From: Scleroderma bovista
Taxonomy: Eukaryota > Basidiomycota > Agaricomycetes > Boletales > Sclerodermataceae
Direction: 5' to 3'
Assembly: GCA_037178675.1 (NCBI GenBank)
Contig: JAYMGJ010000444.1
Coordinates: forward strand, 1-32,464
DNA length: 32,464 nt
This document shows, one piece after another, positions 10,149 to 21,148 of the stretch. Below the pieces are notes generated by a model, which saw only the letters and a list, made by a program, of their open reading frames with translations, was not told the DNA's origin and searched no databases. A program made the translations under genes and the position numbers. Each line of letters begins with the position of its first letter. Position 1 is the stretch's first letter.

Positions 10149-13100
10149 CATGGAGACTCTGATGACTCCAAAGATGACTTTGTCGATGAGCGTGCTCAAA
10201 CAATTCCCTGCCAATCGCCTCCACATGTTCCATCCTTGCATCAGGAGTCACCTGTACCTTCAGTTCACCACATTATCAGTAAGTTCCTGATTACTTCTCC
10301 TTGCTGGCTGTTCATTTTCTTATTTGCATAGTGTGCTCCATGGCTAGACCAACTGTGTGGGTGATGGCATATCAGAACCTGCATACTCTCACACATGAGA
10401 CCTGGATCGATGCCACTGTCCTCAACCTCCACCTTCTGTCACAATGGTACGCTGTACAAGGCATGAGTCATGTTTGTTATGTCGACCTCTTCTCTGCTAT
10501 CCCGTCTGTTCCTTCAAATTCCCATGCTTTGCCTGAAGCAGGCGAGATAAACCTGTTTCGCCAGCGACATCTCTTTGACACTCTTCCTGCTGATTCCTCT
10601 GTTCCTGTCGCTTTTGTGGTCATGCGCAACAGTCATTTCTTTGTGGCAGTCTTTGAATATGAATCGCACTCTGCCTATGTTTTTGGAAGGCGTATTTCTG
10701 GTGTCCCAGATATACCTCATCAAAGCTATGGTAATCCACATGACGACTGGCAGGGGTGGAATGGCCCTTTCTACTGGACACGCATAGCAGCCCTTCATGG
10801 GTACGATGCAATGGACCCAGATCGAGTCACTGTACATGCCTGGAATTGGATGCAGAATGGCACAGACTGTGGGCCAATTGCATCCTTTGTCATGGAGTCT
10901 CTCATGAACAGTGGCCTCTATGGTGGACATGGAAATACTGTTCACATTCCTTCGATTCCATGCGGTCATCGCCTGCAACTCCGAATGTTTGCCATGGTGA
11001 AGGAGGCCTGTAGAAGGAGCTGGGAAGACTATTGCTACCTTTCTAACACTGATCACCCCCCTGGAAACATATGGTCAGAGTGGGATGACACAACGGGTGT
11101 CAGCGCAGAATCCATTGCTGAAGTCGAGAACCAAGCCTTTGGAGAGGTACATGCCTCCATCATCCGTGAACTTAATGTTGTCAGTGCACACTGTCTTGTC
11201 TGTCAGAGGATCCGCTCTCAAAGTCGAGAACCCTCTCTTCCACCATTTGATGATGATCTCCCAAGGGATAGTGATATAGAAGAGGACCAGTCTCCTTTAC
11301 ATACCAAGGCTCAGCATCTCAGGAACCTGCTGAGGCGCTACCCTTATGTACACAGGGCCAGAGCCAGAGACCATCTTCCTCCTCGGGCAGTGCATGGAAT
11401 TGATGTACAAGAGAATTCAGACCCAAGAAGACAAAAGCATATCAAGGACTGGCCTGGTGAATCTATTTTTCGCTTTCCACGACCCACCCCTGCATTGCAC
11501 CTTCCTGCCTATCGGGGCTGTAGATGGAAACCCTTTGATAACACCTATGATGAGTATGAAGGTGGGCCCATCTTGGAAAGCTTGCATCAGGATCGCAATC
11601 CCCATGAGTTTGTGGAGGAGCCCTACTATCGACCTGGAATATGGACATCATTTCGAGACCATGGCTATCGCCTCCTGAGCTCCTTCAGCCAGATGTTCTA
11701 TCTGGATCCACCAGTCAGACTAGAGTTTCAAAGTCCAGTCCAGTCCGGTTTTTTTGCCTTTTTTGGAAATGGACCGGACTGGACTGCTTAAGGACTGGTC
11801 CAAAGCAGTTGCAATCGGTTTTTCAAAAAACCGGTCCAAAACCACTCAAAAACTGGTCCAAACCACTCAAAAACTGGGTTTTTGCATTTTATTGATGTTT
11901 TTCACATCAAAGGTGTGTCAGATAGCATCTAAATACCATGTATACCCTGTAGGAATTAGGTACAAGTCATTACATATTTATTTGTGCCATACTTCATCCA
12001 AAAAGATCAATTTTACACCCCTTAAGACCCACTGCAGGCCAAAATTAACCTGTAATATAGGGGGTTTTCTACCATATATGTATTGCTTACATAATGCGGT
12101 TGCAACCAGTTGCAACTGGTCTTTTTCATCATTCCAAAAAGTAGGCAACTGGCAACTGCAGTCCAGTTGCGACTGGTCCGGTCCAGTCTGGTTTCCAGTC
12201 TTTTTGCGGTCCTATGGACTGGACTTTAAAACTCTAAGTCAGACCTGCCGATCATGTCCTCCCTGTTGGAATTCCTGACAACTATGACTCCTCTCATCAG
12301 ATTGATGACCATGTTACTGGTGAGTGACAACATGATCTGAACTGTGCCAATTTCTTAGAAGTCTTGACAGGTGAATACTCTCTTGCTCAGGGACAGTTTC
12401 CGTTTCCACATTCATTTCCCATTCCAAGAGTCATGGTGGAGGATGTAACCATACTGAGTGCATCTCAGATGATACAACTGAGTGGGGACAGAAATTCTAA
12501 CAGCCTATTGAATACCTTCACTTGTGGGCCACATAGGGATGGACATCACATCTGCCTCAATATGGAACTGGACGGCATCAAAGTGGCTTCCAAGGACTTG
12601 CTTGTGACAGTGGACATTGACAGTCTGGTATGGGTCACTTGTTCTCTTCAGTTCTCCACTCCACTTGCCATCTACCTTGGTCCTATTCTGGAGGAGAAGG
12701 CCCCCATGCACAAGAACAACCATGTGTATGTTGACATCCTTGTACCCCAATCCGAGCAAGATGCCTGTGCTTTGGGGGGCCATACTGAGTGGCTGACCAT
12801 GTCATTTCCACTGTCTGGAGTCCCTCATACCACCTTTGGTACCTTGAGCAACGCTTCCGGAAACATGCATGTCTATATCTGCTTCCCCAGGATGATACAC
12901 AGGGATGAGATAACCCACAGGCATGCCAGCCGCATACCAAAGGAGATCCTAGACTTTTTTTGGGAGAATATTTTGCTTCCTGCCATTTGCGAACATGCAG
13001 ATGTTGGGAGCGCCCCATATGTATCCCTCACTCTGGATGAAGTGAGGTTCAAGGCACGAAAGGGTGGAAAAAGAAAGCCTGGCCGTCCCAAAGCAGTCCC

Positions 13101-15130
13101 CTTTTCTATGCATACATTGAAGAAGATCCAGTCCACCATGGAGGAGATCATCATGGATGATTCTCTCCGGTATGCAAACTATGGCTCCTTTTTTTCGTCC
13201 TGGAATGCAAGGGAATCAAGTTGTGGGCAAAAAGCTGTTTATTCCGAGGAGATAAATCTGCCATAGAGACTCTTATTGAAGGGATACCTGCCCTGAATTG
13301 GCCATACATGACTGACAGAAACAATGGCGAACTTTTGATCGACTTGGGCATTGGGATCCATCCTACATGTGACGAAAAGCTGGTAGGATTGTGGCGACTG
13401 GATTCTCTGGAAGCGTCCTTTGGTGCTGGTGGTTATCTGCAGGGGAACCTACACCATACATGCACTCTTGGGCGTTATGGTGGTATTCAAGCAGAGATGT
13501 CCCAGGAGAGAGGGAGACAAACTCACATCGCATTCAGGAGTGCCTACAATCTTGCCTATGAGGCAGTCCGACCAAATGATAACTTGCCCACCTTTGCGAT
13601 GGACAAGGATGTGTATGCCCTGAACGGTGACTATATGGAACAATGCATGCAGGCCATCAACATCTATTCTGGACAGGCTAAGAAAAGGTCATATGGAGTT
13701 CGAGACGAATATAGAATGAGTGGGATGGCTGCAGAAGTACTGATGATCGAGTTACCTTGAAGGGTGAGATTTCATAGGCATATCTTTGACTGTCATCTTG
13801 AACGCTCCTACAGGTCGAAATATTTATAGCTTCAGATCCTATCCTGTGGATATGATCCGAGGTCTGGTTTGAATTTCTGGCCAGACGTGTCAGGGCACTC
13901 CAGATGACTCAGATGAGACTCAAGGAACTGGAACCACCCAACCTGGGAATTCTGACAGGCATTATCTGTCACATGATTCGATGCACCTCCTCCACCCCAA
14001 TAATTCTCAACTATCATGTCAGAGAATCCATGACTCTTCTCCAGTTCTCAAGGGTATGTGGAAGGTTTGGGATGTTCTTCCTGCTGGACCTAGACCTGAA
14101 GAGGACGCCTCATCTCAAAGCGGTGCAGCAATACAATGACCTGGAGGTGCTGAGGGTAATGCAGGGAAAATTGACAAAGAGGAATGGAAGGCCGACCTGG
14201 CCAAGGATTCCTCTAGAGGATTGTGCAGAAGAGTTTCCAATCGGAAACATGCCAACTTGGTCAAGATTGAAGACCACCATTCAAATGCAGCCTTGGTTAA
14301 TCATGCGGCCATGGAGATGGTCCAAACAGTTTTTCTGTCTTGAACCAGTGGTGGGAAAGCTATTTGTGCAATTCACCTGCCAGTTCTGGATTCAGATACA
14401 GGATTCTTGGCTCACAGACCCAAGGAGCAGACCAGAACCCGCTTCCTTGCAGGATGCTATGGAGAGTTGGACACTTAACCAGGTTTATAAGACCATGATA
14501 CCAGGGAGCGCAGGAGCAGGTCGTCGCCAGCTCAGCTTTGCAGAAAGGATGGATATTTTCTTCCCAGAGGCAACTCTAGAACAGCCTGCACGGAGATCTC
14601 CTTGGAGTTCCCTCTGGAAAAAGCCAGGATACATCTGGGAGTACCACCAGGTGATGGAGAGAAGGACTGCGGGGGAATGCTTGGAGGTCACGGATCGTCT
14701 TGGGAAGATGTTCTCCCTTCTTCAGACCTTGCCAGACTCCATGAAAGGCAGTGCAAAGACTCCTGGAAAGACCTGGAGGGCAGAAGAAGACAGGATAGTG
14801 CTGGTGACAAACTCTAAGTTCTACAAGATCAAGGGAATTTCAATGGAGAAGGAGCAGTGCAAGAAGAGGAAGAAAGCCTCTCGAGTTGTGAAGACAAATA
14901 ATATGCTGCACATGGACCTCATGTGGCATGCAGGGTATGATGATATACTTACCAACAAAGTGTTGCAATTGGAGAAGAAGAGTCTACAACAGGCAAGACA
15001 GCGAAAGTCAGCAAAGGCAAGGAATACCTGTCAGCCTCCAAAAAAGAATAGAGTGGTAGAGAAAGAAGGGGATGATGAATCACATGAGGAGGGGGATGAT
15101 GAAAGGGGGAGGGAGGAGGATGAGGAATGA
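10149..15130 (+). pseudogene. Ulp1-like cysteine protease, repeat-associated family, disrupted
   Basis: Large gene of a basidiomycete repeat-associated family that I recognise from memory. Inferred exons: 10149-10278 (acidic), 10332-11720 joined across a MITE to 12245-12319, 12371-13763, and 13814-15130. Introns are 10279-10331, 12320-12370 and 13764-13813. The Ulp1 (C48-type) domain shows ETWIDATVLNLHLLSQW, a catalytic His in RNSHFFVAVF (codon 10634) and QNGTDCGP with the Cys codon at 10868. The long C-terminal region includes DSLVWVTCSL, DEKLVGLWRLDSLEASFGAG and GVRDEYRMSGMA, an AT-hook-like KRKPGRPK near 13069, and an acidic tail. Lesions are the MITE at 11721-12236, a frameshift in T7 at 13189-13195, and TGA codons at 13758 and 13853. 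The 5' end fades into the 35-bp minisatellite and no start was found. In transposons Ulp1-like proteases may process element proteins; the role here is unknown. Confidence 0.75.
11721..12236 (+). mobile_element. hAT-type MITE family A, copy 1 (516 bp, TSD AGTCAGAC)
   Basis: The terminal inverted repeats begin TAGAGTTTCAAAGTCCAGTC and end with the complement (..GACTTTAAAACTCTA). An 8-bp target duplication AGTCAGAC flanks it at 11713-11720 and 12237-12244. The ends are rich in GACTGG/CCAGTC and ACCGGTC motifs plus GGTTGCAACC-like palindromes; the centre is AT-rich and non-coding. It lies inside an exon of the Ulp1-like gene. Removing the element plus one duplication restores an unbroken frame across the site. 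Confidence 0.92.
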
Positions 15131-15169
15131 GGAATGACCTATTATTAGTATTGTCCCGCATCTAATGGA

Positions 15170-16820
15170 TGCAGATGTGTACCCTGGGTCTTTTAAAGAT
15201 CCAATAGGGGTCTACTGCTGTATGCAACCCCCAACACTTGTACACTATATTGGAACTTGTTCGCAATGTTCCTTCTGGTGTTTAAAATAGTACAAAGGCT
15301 GCTACATGTGTTTACAAGCTGAAGAATCTGACCATCGACTTATTACAGAGATTTGCCCCTATAGTCACCCCCAACACTTGTACACCATCTTCCCATTTGT
15401 TCGCACTCGTTTCCAACATGGAGCCTGGTTCTACCAATAGTGGAATGGCTGTAACAAGTGTGTACAAGCTGCATAACACGACCATCAAATCATCACAGAG
15501 GTTTTCCCCTATAGTCAACCCCTTAACACTTGTACACCATCTTCCTATTTGTTTGCACTCGTTCACAACATTCCATCTAGTCCATATGATCATCCAGGAC
15601 CTGCTATAGGTTTTTACAAGCTGCAGAACATGCCGATCGAATGATTAGAGATGCCTGCCCCTATAGCCAACCCCCTAACACTTGTACACCATCTTTCTAT
15701 TTGTTCGCACTTGTTTACAACTTCCACCCAGTCCATAAGATCGTCCAGGTGCTGCTATATGTTTTTACAAGTTGCAGGACATGCCCATTGAACAGTCAAC
15801 CCCCTAATACTTGTACACCATCTTCCTATTCATTTGCACTTGTTCGCAACATTCCACCCAGTCTATAGGATGGTGATGCTACAGGTTTTTGCAAGCTGCA
15901 GAATATGCCCTTCAAATGATTAGAGAGGCCTGCCCTATAGTCAACCCCCTAACACTTGTATACCATCGTCCCATTTGTTCGCACTTGTTCGCAATGTTCC
16001 ACCTAGTCCCTACAATGGTACCAATGCTTTTCCATGTGTTTACAAACTGTGGAACATGCACGTCAATCATTCAAGAGGTCTGTCACTATAGGCAACCGTC
16101 TAATGCTTGTCCTCCACCTTCTCATTTGTTCGCACTTGTTTGAAACATTTTACCTAGTTCTAACAATAGTACAAATGCTGCAACAAGTGTTTACAAGCTG
16201 TGGAACACCACCATTAAATTATCACAGAAGTCAACCTGTATGGTCAACCACTAACACTTGTGCACCACCTTTCCATTTGTTCGCACCCATTAGCAACATT
16301 CCACATATTCCTGACCATGGTACAAGTACTGGTACAGGTGTGTACAAGCTGAGAACGTGCTCATCGAAATATTACAGAGATCTGCCCCTATCGTCACCCC
16401 CAACACTTGTATGCCATCTTCCCATTTGTTCGCACTTGTTCGCAACATCCTAAATAGCCGTTACAATAGTAAGAATGGTATTAAAAGTATTTACAAGCTG
16501 CAGAACGCAACCATTGAATTATTACAGAGGTCTACCCACATAGCCAACCACCCAACACTTGTACACCATCTTCCCACTTGTTTGCACTTTTTCGATATAT
16601 TATACCTAGTTGTTAAAATAGTACAAGGGCTATCAAAAGTGTTTACAAGCTTCAGAATATGTCCATCAATTATTACAGAGTCCTTCCCCTATAGTCGAAC
16701 CCCGAATAATTATACACCATCCTCCCATTTCTTCACACTTGCTTGCAACATTATACCTCATTGGTACAATCATACCAAGGCTGGTACATGCAGAACATAA
16801 CCATAAAATTATTACAGTGA
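15170..16820. repeat. ~150-bp satellite array, about eleven copies
   Basis: Each unit contains TTTACAAGCTGCAGAACATG, then ATTACAGAGG, CCCCTATAGTCAACCCC, AACACTTGTACACCATCTTC and TTTGTTCGCACTTGTTCGCA. The phrase AACACTTGTACACC recurs at spacings of about 130-155 bp from about 15235 to 16700. Units diverge by some 10-25%, so the array is not recent. It starts 40 bp after the stop of the Ulp1-like gene. No gene is supported within it; the short frames arise from the repeat. Confidence 0.9.
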
Positions 16821-17129
16821 CTACTCAACATCAAGTGGATGTATGTCATATAGATTAAATGCACAGGTCGACATCTTGAATACTTTCCAACCATTCAAGC
16901 CAAGTGTTGTATCAACACGTCTCTCACCATTTGATAGGGAACAGAAGATGGAATGCTTTCAGGTATATAAAGCATTTGTCACTGGGCAAGTAGGCTTGAC
17001 GTATTTGGGTGCGGATAAACCAATGTATGTCGAGAGGCCGCATATTCCAGCAAGTAAAGGGTATAATTCCATTATGTTGAAACATCTTGTGATATCAAAC
17101 TGACCACCATGCAACAATTGATCAATGGT
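16821..17129. other. Unassigned spacer
   Basis: Between the satellite and the hAT pseudogene. An 86-codon plus-strand frame (16843-17103) is open but has no family features and an ordinary composition. It may be element-derived; no function is proposed. Confidence 0.4.
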
Positions 17130-18200
17130 TCTGATCTTGTAGGCCATGGATCAACGTTTCAACCTCAATGCTTGCTACCTCTGTCAGATCATCCATTCTA
17201 TTCCATTCATCTCTCATTGTTGTCGATCTCCTGCATAGCTTCATCATCACCATCATCCTCGATCTGAACCATGCTTTCTTCCTAAGACAACTCTTTTGTC
17301 AATCTAGCCAGTTCAGTTTCTTCTTTGATGGTTGCATTCTTTCCATTGAATTTGCAGATCAGTGACTTGGCAATGAGGCCCACAATATGAACAAACAGCA
17401 TGTATGGCTTGGAGAGTCAGCAAACTTATTTTCGAGTGTACAGAGCTCTTGGATCATGACATTGTTATTCATTGCATTGTCACACATCACGCCAAATATC
17501 TAGGAGTACTCTCAAGTATCCAATTAGCAGATAAGTTTGAATCGAGTAAAACCTTTTCTGCTAATCCAAGACCTTCCAGAATACTTGCAAACATTGTTTC
17601 CATTTCGAGACCAGTGTGGGACTGATATCATGTCAGCGCTCACAAGGTACATCAGGTTAGTCACCCACTAATATAGGTACTTGAATAATGTCTGATGGCA
17701 TCATCAGTGTTGTGCCATTGTGCTCCAGATGGACACAGGATGCAATGGGTGCATGGTGGTTTGCTGTCATCCAAGCATCAGTAGTGAAATTCAGCCCACT
17801 ATCATATTCCTGGTAAATAATTAGTCAAACTCATATTGGTTTGTATCTAAACTAACTCGTAACATCTTAGTGACACAGGTTTGAGTGTGTGTGAAGATAA
17901 GATAGACATGGAATAACTCAGTCCATCATGAAGGGAAGGTATTTGGTATGAAGGGCCACCTGTCTTCATTAAAGACTGAAATCTCCTGTCTTCGACAATT
18001 GAAAATGGACAAAGGCTTTTGGACACCCAGCAAAATCCACCACTTACTTTGTCTGCTCAGGAGTGTGTGCATGGTGAGAGTAAATTGTTTTCCCTTCTTT
18101 GATTCAAAGGCCATGGTAATGAATCCATCTTTCAGAATAGTTGTCTGGATCAGCCACATGCACAAATCACTCCACAGCACGATTTCACCTGCTTTAGTCG
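17130..18200 (-). pseudogene. Decayed hAT transposase
   Basis: Reading the minus strand across several frames recovers the hAT transposase order. First come remnants of a KTGRP/PS-type linker near 17950. The catalytic-region block LNFTTDAWMTANHHAPIA (about 17756-17793) follows, with VHLEHNGTT after it. Next is HTGLEM (near 17615), then a CDNAMNNNVMIQEL block (about 17455-17488), and finally HIVGLIAKSLICKFNG with an acidic DDGDDEAMQEID segment near 17245. Several stops and frame changes separate the blocks, the N-terminal BED finger is not recognisable, and the C-terminal dimerisation domain is absent. The protein cannot be made as it stands. Whether this lineage mobilised the MITEs in the window is unknown. 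Confidence 0.75.
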
Positions 18201-18264
18201 ATTATGAACTTAGTTTATAGTAGCATACAACTTTTGACCACAACATCTTTTTCCTACCAACACA

Positions 18265-18830
18265 CCCATCTACCCCAACTATATATCATCATAGGACCAT
18301 GTGAAGGACACTGTGAGTGTTTCTGTATTCTTTTCAGCAACATACATACCCTTCTCCTTATATCAGATAGCATGATATCAAATAAATTCAGACAGTCTTT
18401 TCAGCATATTGACAGTGGTAATATGGATGTTATAAATGACTAGAAAGATGATGGGAGTTGATTCCTAGACCCCAACATGTGTTCCTATGAATATACCCAG
18501 TGTGACTCTTCTCATCTTATATTGGTCTCAGAAAATTCAGGAGCATGTCACTGATACCTGAAACATGTCTACCCCATATATATATCATCACAGGACTGTG
18601 GAAAGAACATTTGTGATGTACCTGTATTTTTTTGCGACAACACACACACCCTACTCCTCATACCTTACATTACTGTATCTAATAAATTCAGGAAGCTATT
18701 ACAGATTGTTCAAATGGTTGTTATTGGGGTTTTTGAGGTCTCTGAAGATGATGGGAATGGTCCTGAGCCTTGCAGAATATTTCCTAATAATGTGTTTCCG
18801 GTACCCAAGCATGCTTGCATCACCTGTAGA
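18265..18830. repeat. Two-copy direct repeat, ~300-bp period
   Basis: Copy 1 starts near 18268 (CTACCCCAACTATATATCATCA) and copy 2 near 18568 (CTACCCCATATATATATCATCA). Both continue through AGGAC, TTCTGTATT/CCTGTATT, CTCCTTATA/CTCCTCATA, AATAAATTCAG and GATGATGGGA. Identity is moderate. No coding function is evident. Confidence 0.65.
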
Positions 18831-18850
18831 ATATTATTCCGACCGCCGTT

Positions 18851-20986
18851 TTGTCTGAAACTTGGACTGGGACCTCCCAATTGGTCTATCTACCTCCTCC
18901 CATCATTACATTTCCCAAAAGATTGTTTACAGTTTGTAATTATAATTCCACCACAGGCTGTATAAAGGCCTGGTTAGTGAGCGGCGATGTCGTCGCCTTC
19001 TATCCAAGTATTCCGTTGGAAGAAGCACTTGATATAGTAATGTTACTATTCAAGGCACACTATGTGAACACGCTTAATGAGTGGCAAATAGAATTGTTCC
19101 GCCAGTGTTTGCTCATAGCCAACCTAAATAATGTAGTCGAATTCCAAGGATGCCACTGGCTCCAAACTCAGGGCTTAGCAATGGGTCAGGCTCCATCACC
19201 TGACATCGCTAATCTATGGGGTGCCTACTTTGAGGAACACCTGTTCTCCAGCGAGCGATCGCTTAAGGACTTAGGGTGGGCATTCATCGGTAAATATATC
19301 AATGATGTACTTGGAATTGTGTATGCCGATAGTGCGGAGAACGTGCTTAAGGTGGCATCGGTCTTACGATACGATGACCCCAGCAAAGAACGTGTTCGAC
19401 TACTGTGGGAAGTTTCGGAATATAATGTTCCATTCCTGGACATGTTGGTGTATCTCGATCCGGTTACCGGTCAGATCGGGCACCGACCCTATCAGAAGAA
19501 ACTAAACCACAAAGAATGCATACCTTGGGTATCTCACCACCCCAAAGATGTAAAACGGGGAACTTACATCGGTGAGATGTCACACCTGGCCACGCTCTCA
19601 TCCTCTGTTGAAGAGTATGTCTCGGCCATTAAAGACCTTAAAGGTCTCTATATGGCACGTGGGTATCCAGAAAAGTTGGTATTGACTTGGACTAAGGATC
19701 ACCTGGCAGAATGGTGGGAACAACGGCTCTCTGAGCCGGAACCCGCACGGCCCGTTCTGGTCCTTAAAACCGAGTTTAATCCGGCATGGTACGCGTTCAA
19801 TGTCGATGAACTCAGCAAGACCATCACATCTAGAGTTTAAAAGTCCAGTCCATAGGACCGCAAAAAGACCAGAAACTGGACTGGACTGGACTGGTCGCAA
19901 CCGGACTGCAGTTGCCAGTTGCCTACTTTTGAGAATGATGAAAAAGACTGGTTGCAACCGGTTGCAACCGCATTATGTAAGCAATACATATATGGTATAA
20001 AAACCCCTATATTACAGGCTAATTTTGGCCTGCAGTGGGTCTTAAGGGGTGTAAAACTGATCTTTTTGGATGAAATATGGCACAAATAAATATATAATGA
20101 CTTGTATATAATTACTACAGTCTATAAATAGTATTTAGATGCTATCTGACACACCTTTGATGTGAAAAACATCAATAAAATGCAAAAAAACCGGTTTTTT
20201 AGTGGTTTGGACTGGTTTTTTTAGCAGTTTTGGACCGGTCTTTTTGAAAACCGGTTGCAACCACTTTGGACCAGTCTTTAAGCGGTCCATGAACCACTCC
20301 CAGGCTTCCAAAAGCGGTCCAGTCCGGTCCTCTTCCAAAAAAGGCAAAAAAACCGGACTGGACTGGACTTTTAAACTCTAATCACATCCCAATGGATGGC
20401 GTATTTGAACGGCATCTATGACCACATGTGGCGTACGGAAGATGCCGCGGAAAGGTCCCGACATGAGTGCTGGCCCAGTATTCCCTTAGGAAGGTCTATC
20501 GGGTTCACTCCGGAAGCTCAGACGTTCATCATAGACAAGTACCCTGTTTCCATTGCTAAGCAACAGCCTCCTGCTCCCCCTCGGGGTGACTGGCAGGGAG
20601 CCGGCAGGTCCTTCGGATCCAATGGTACCGCTGATGGGCCCTCCCCTTCAGGGGAGTGTGTTAGTCTTGGCCAAGTTAAGGCTAGCGTGCGGTGGCAGAA
20701 TGTGGTGCCATCTGAACAGCCTTGTGACTGGGTTGTTACCCACTATGGTAGGCTGACCGACGGTGAGTCCACCGGACGCTCTGTCAAGGAAACCATCTTC
20801 GATGTAAAACGTGCTGGGTTATGTGATAAACGGTGGCTCGTGAGCAGAAAGCATACACGCAACCTGTTCAACGTGTCACAAGCTTGGAAGCGATCGCTTC
20901 TTGCTGAGCTAGACAGTACTCGGGATGACTCTCCTGATTACTGGGACCAATTGGTCGACATTGATATTGATGATATGATGGTCTAA
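18851..20986 (+). pseudogene. Penelope-like reverse transcriptase, MITE-interrupted and YIND-mutated
   Basis: An open frame runs from 18851 to the MITE at 19831 and resumes in frame at 20389, ending at TAA 20984-20986. RT motifs in order are GDVVAFYPSIP, QTQGLAMGQAPSPDIANLWG, GKYINDVLGIV and YNVPFLDMLVYLDP, then HRPYQKK and WVSHHPKDVKRGT. The FLD..HRPY..SxHP arrangement after the palm is what I know from Penelope-like RTs; I also recall this version as frequent in basidiomycete genomes. The YxDD box reads Y-I-N-D, so the first catalytic Asp is replaced by Asn and activity is not expected. The N-terminal RT fingers are missing or unrecognisable before about 18960, consistent with 5' truncation. 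The part after the MITE has no GIY-YIG motif that I can see and ends with an acidic VDIDIDDMMV. Confidence 0.75.
19831..20380 (-). mobile_element. hAT-type MITE family A, copy 2 (550 bp, TSD ATCACATC)
   Basis: Same family as the element at 11721-12236 but in reverse orientation. Termini are TAGAGTTTAAAAGTCCAGTC and its complement, flanked by an 8-bp duplication ATCACATC at 19823-19830 and 20381-20388. The interior shares long stretches with copy 1, including the GTGTGTCAGATAGCATCTAA region and the CTTAAGACCCACTGCAGGCC region in complementary orientation. It also carries a GGTTGCAACCGGTTGCAACC palindrome pair. It sits inside the RT frame; excision would leave a continuous frame. Confidence 0.93.
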
Positions 20987-21046
20987 TTTGGGCAATCCGG
21001 TTTAAGGCTAGAAGCATCCGATCAGGAAGCTCGGCTTTTGATCAAT

Positions 21047-21148
21047 GAAAAAACCTAACCAAACCTTAACCGTGAACCTAACTAGTACCTAAATTGTACC
21101 CTAATCGGGTTAAACACCGAACCTAACCGAACCTAACCATACCTAACT
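21047..21148 (+). repeat. Degenerate telomere-like CCTAAC cluster
   Basis: Within 100 bp there are about eight CCTAA-type motifs (CCTAACC, CCTTAACC, ACCCTAATC, then three CCTAAC 10 bp apart). CCTAAC is a permutation of the CCCTAA telomere unit used by many filamentous fungi. It begins about 60 bp after the RT stop. Spacing is irregular, so it is not a functional telomere tract. Confidence 0.55.

Noticed and set aside
12364..13266. Independent gene starting at 12364
   Set aside because: Sequence upstream of the intron at 12320-12370 continues in frame and the region is the downstream part of the Ulp1-like gene.
15190..16820. CRISPR-like array
   Set aside because: The ~150-bp units diverge along their whole length, have no constant repeat with unique spacers, and the genome is eukaryotic.
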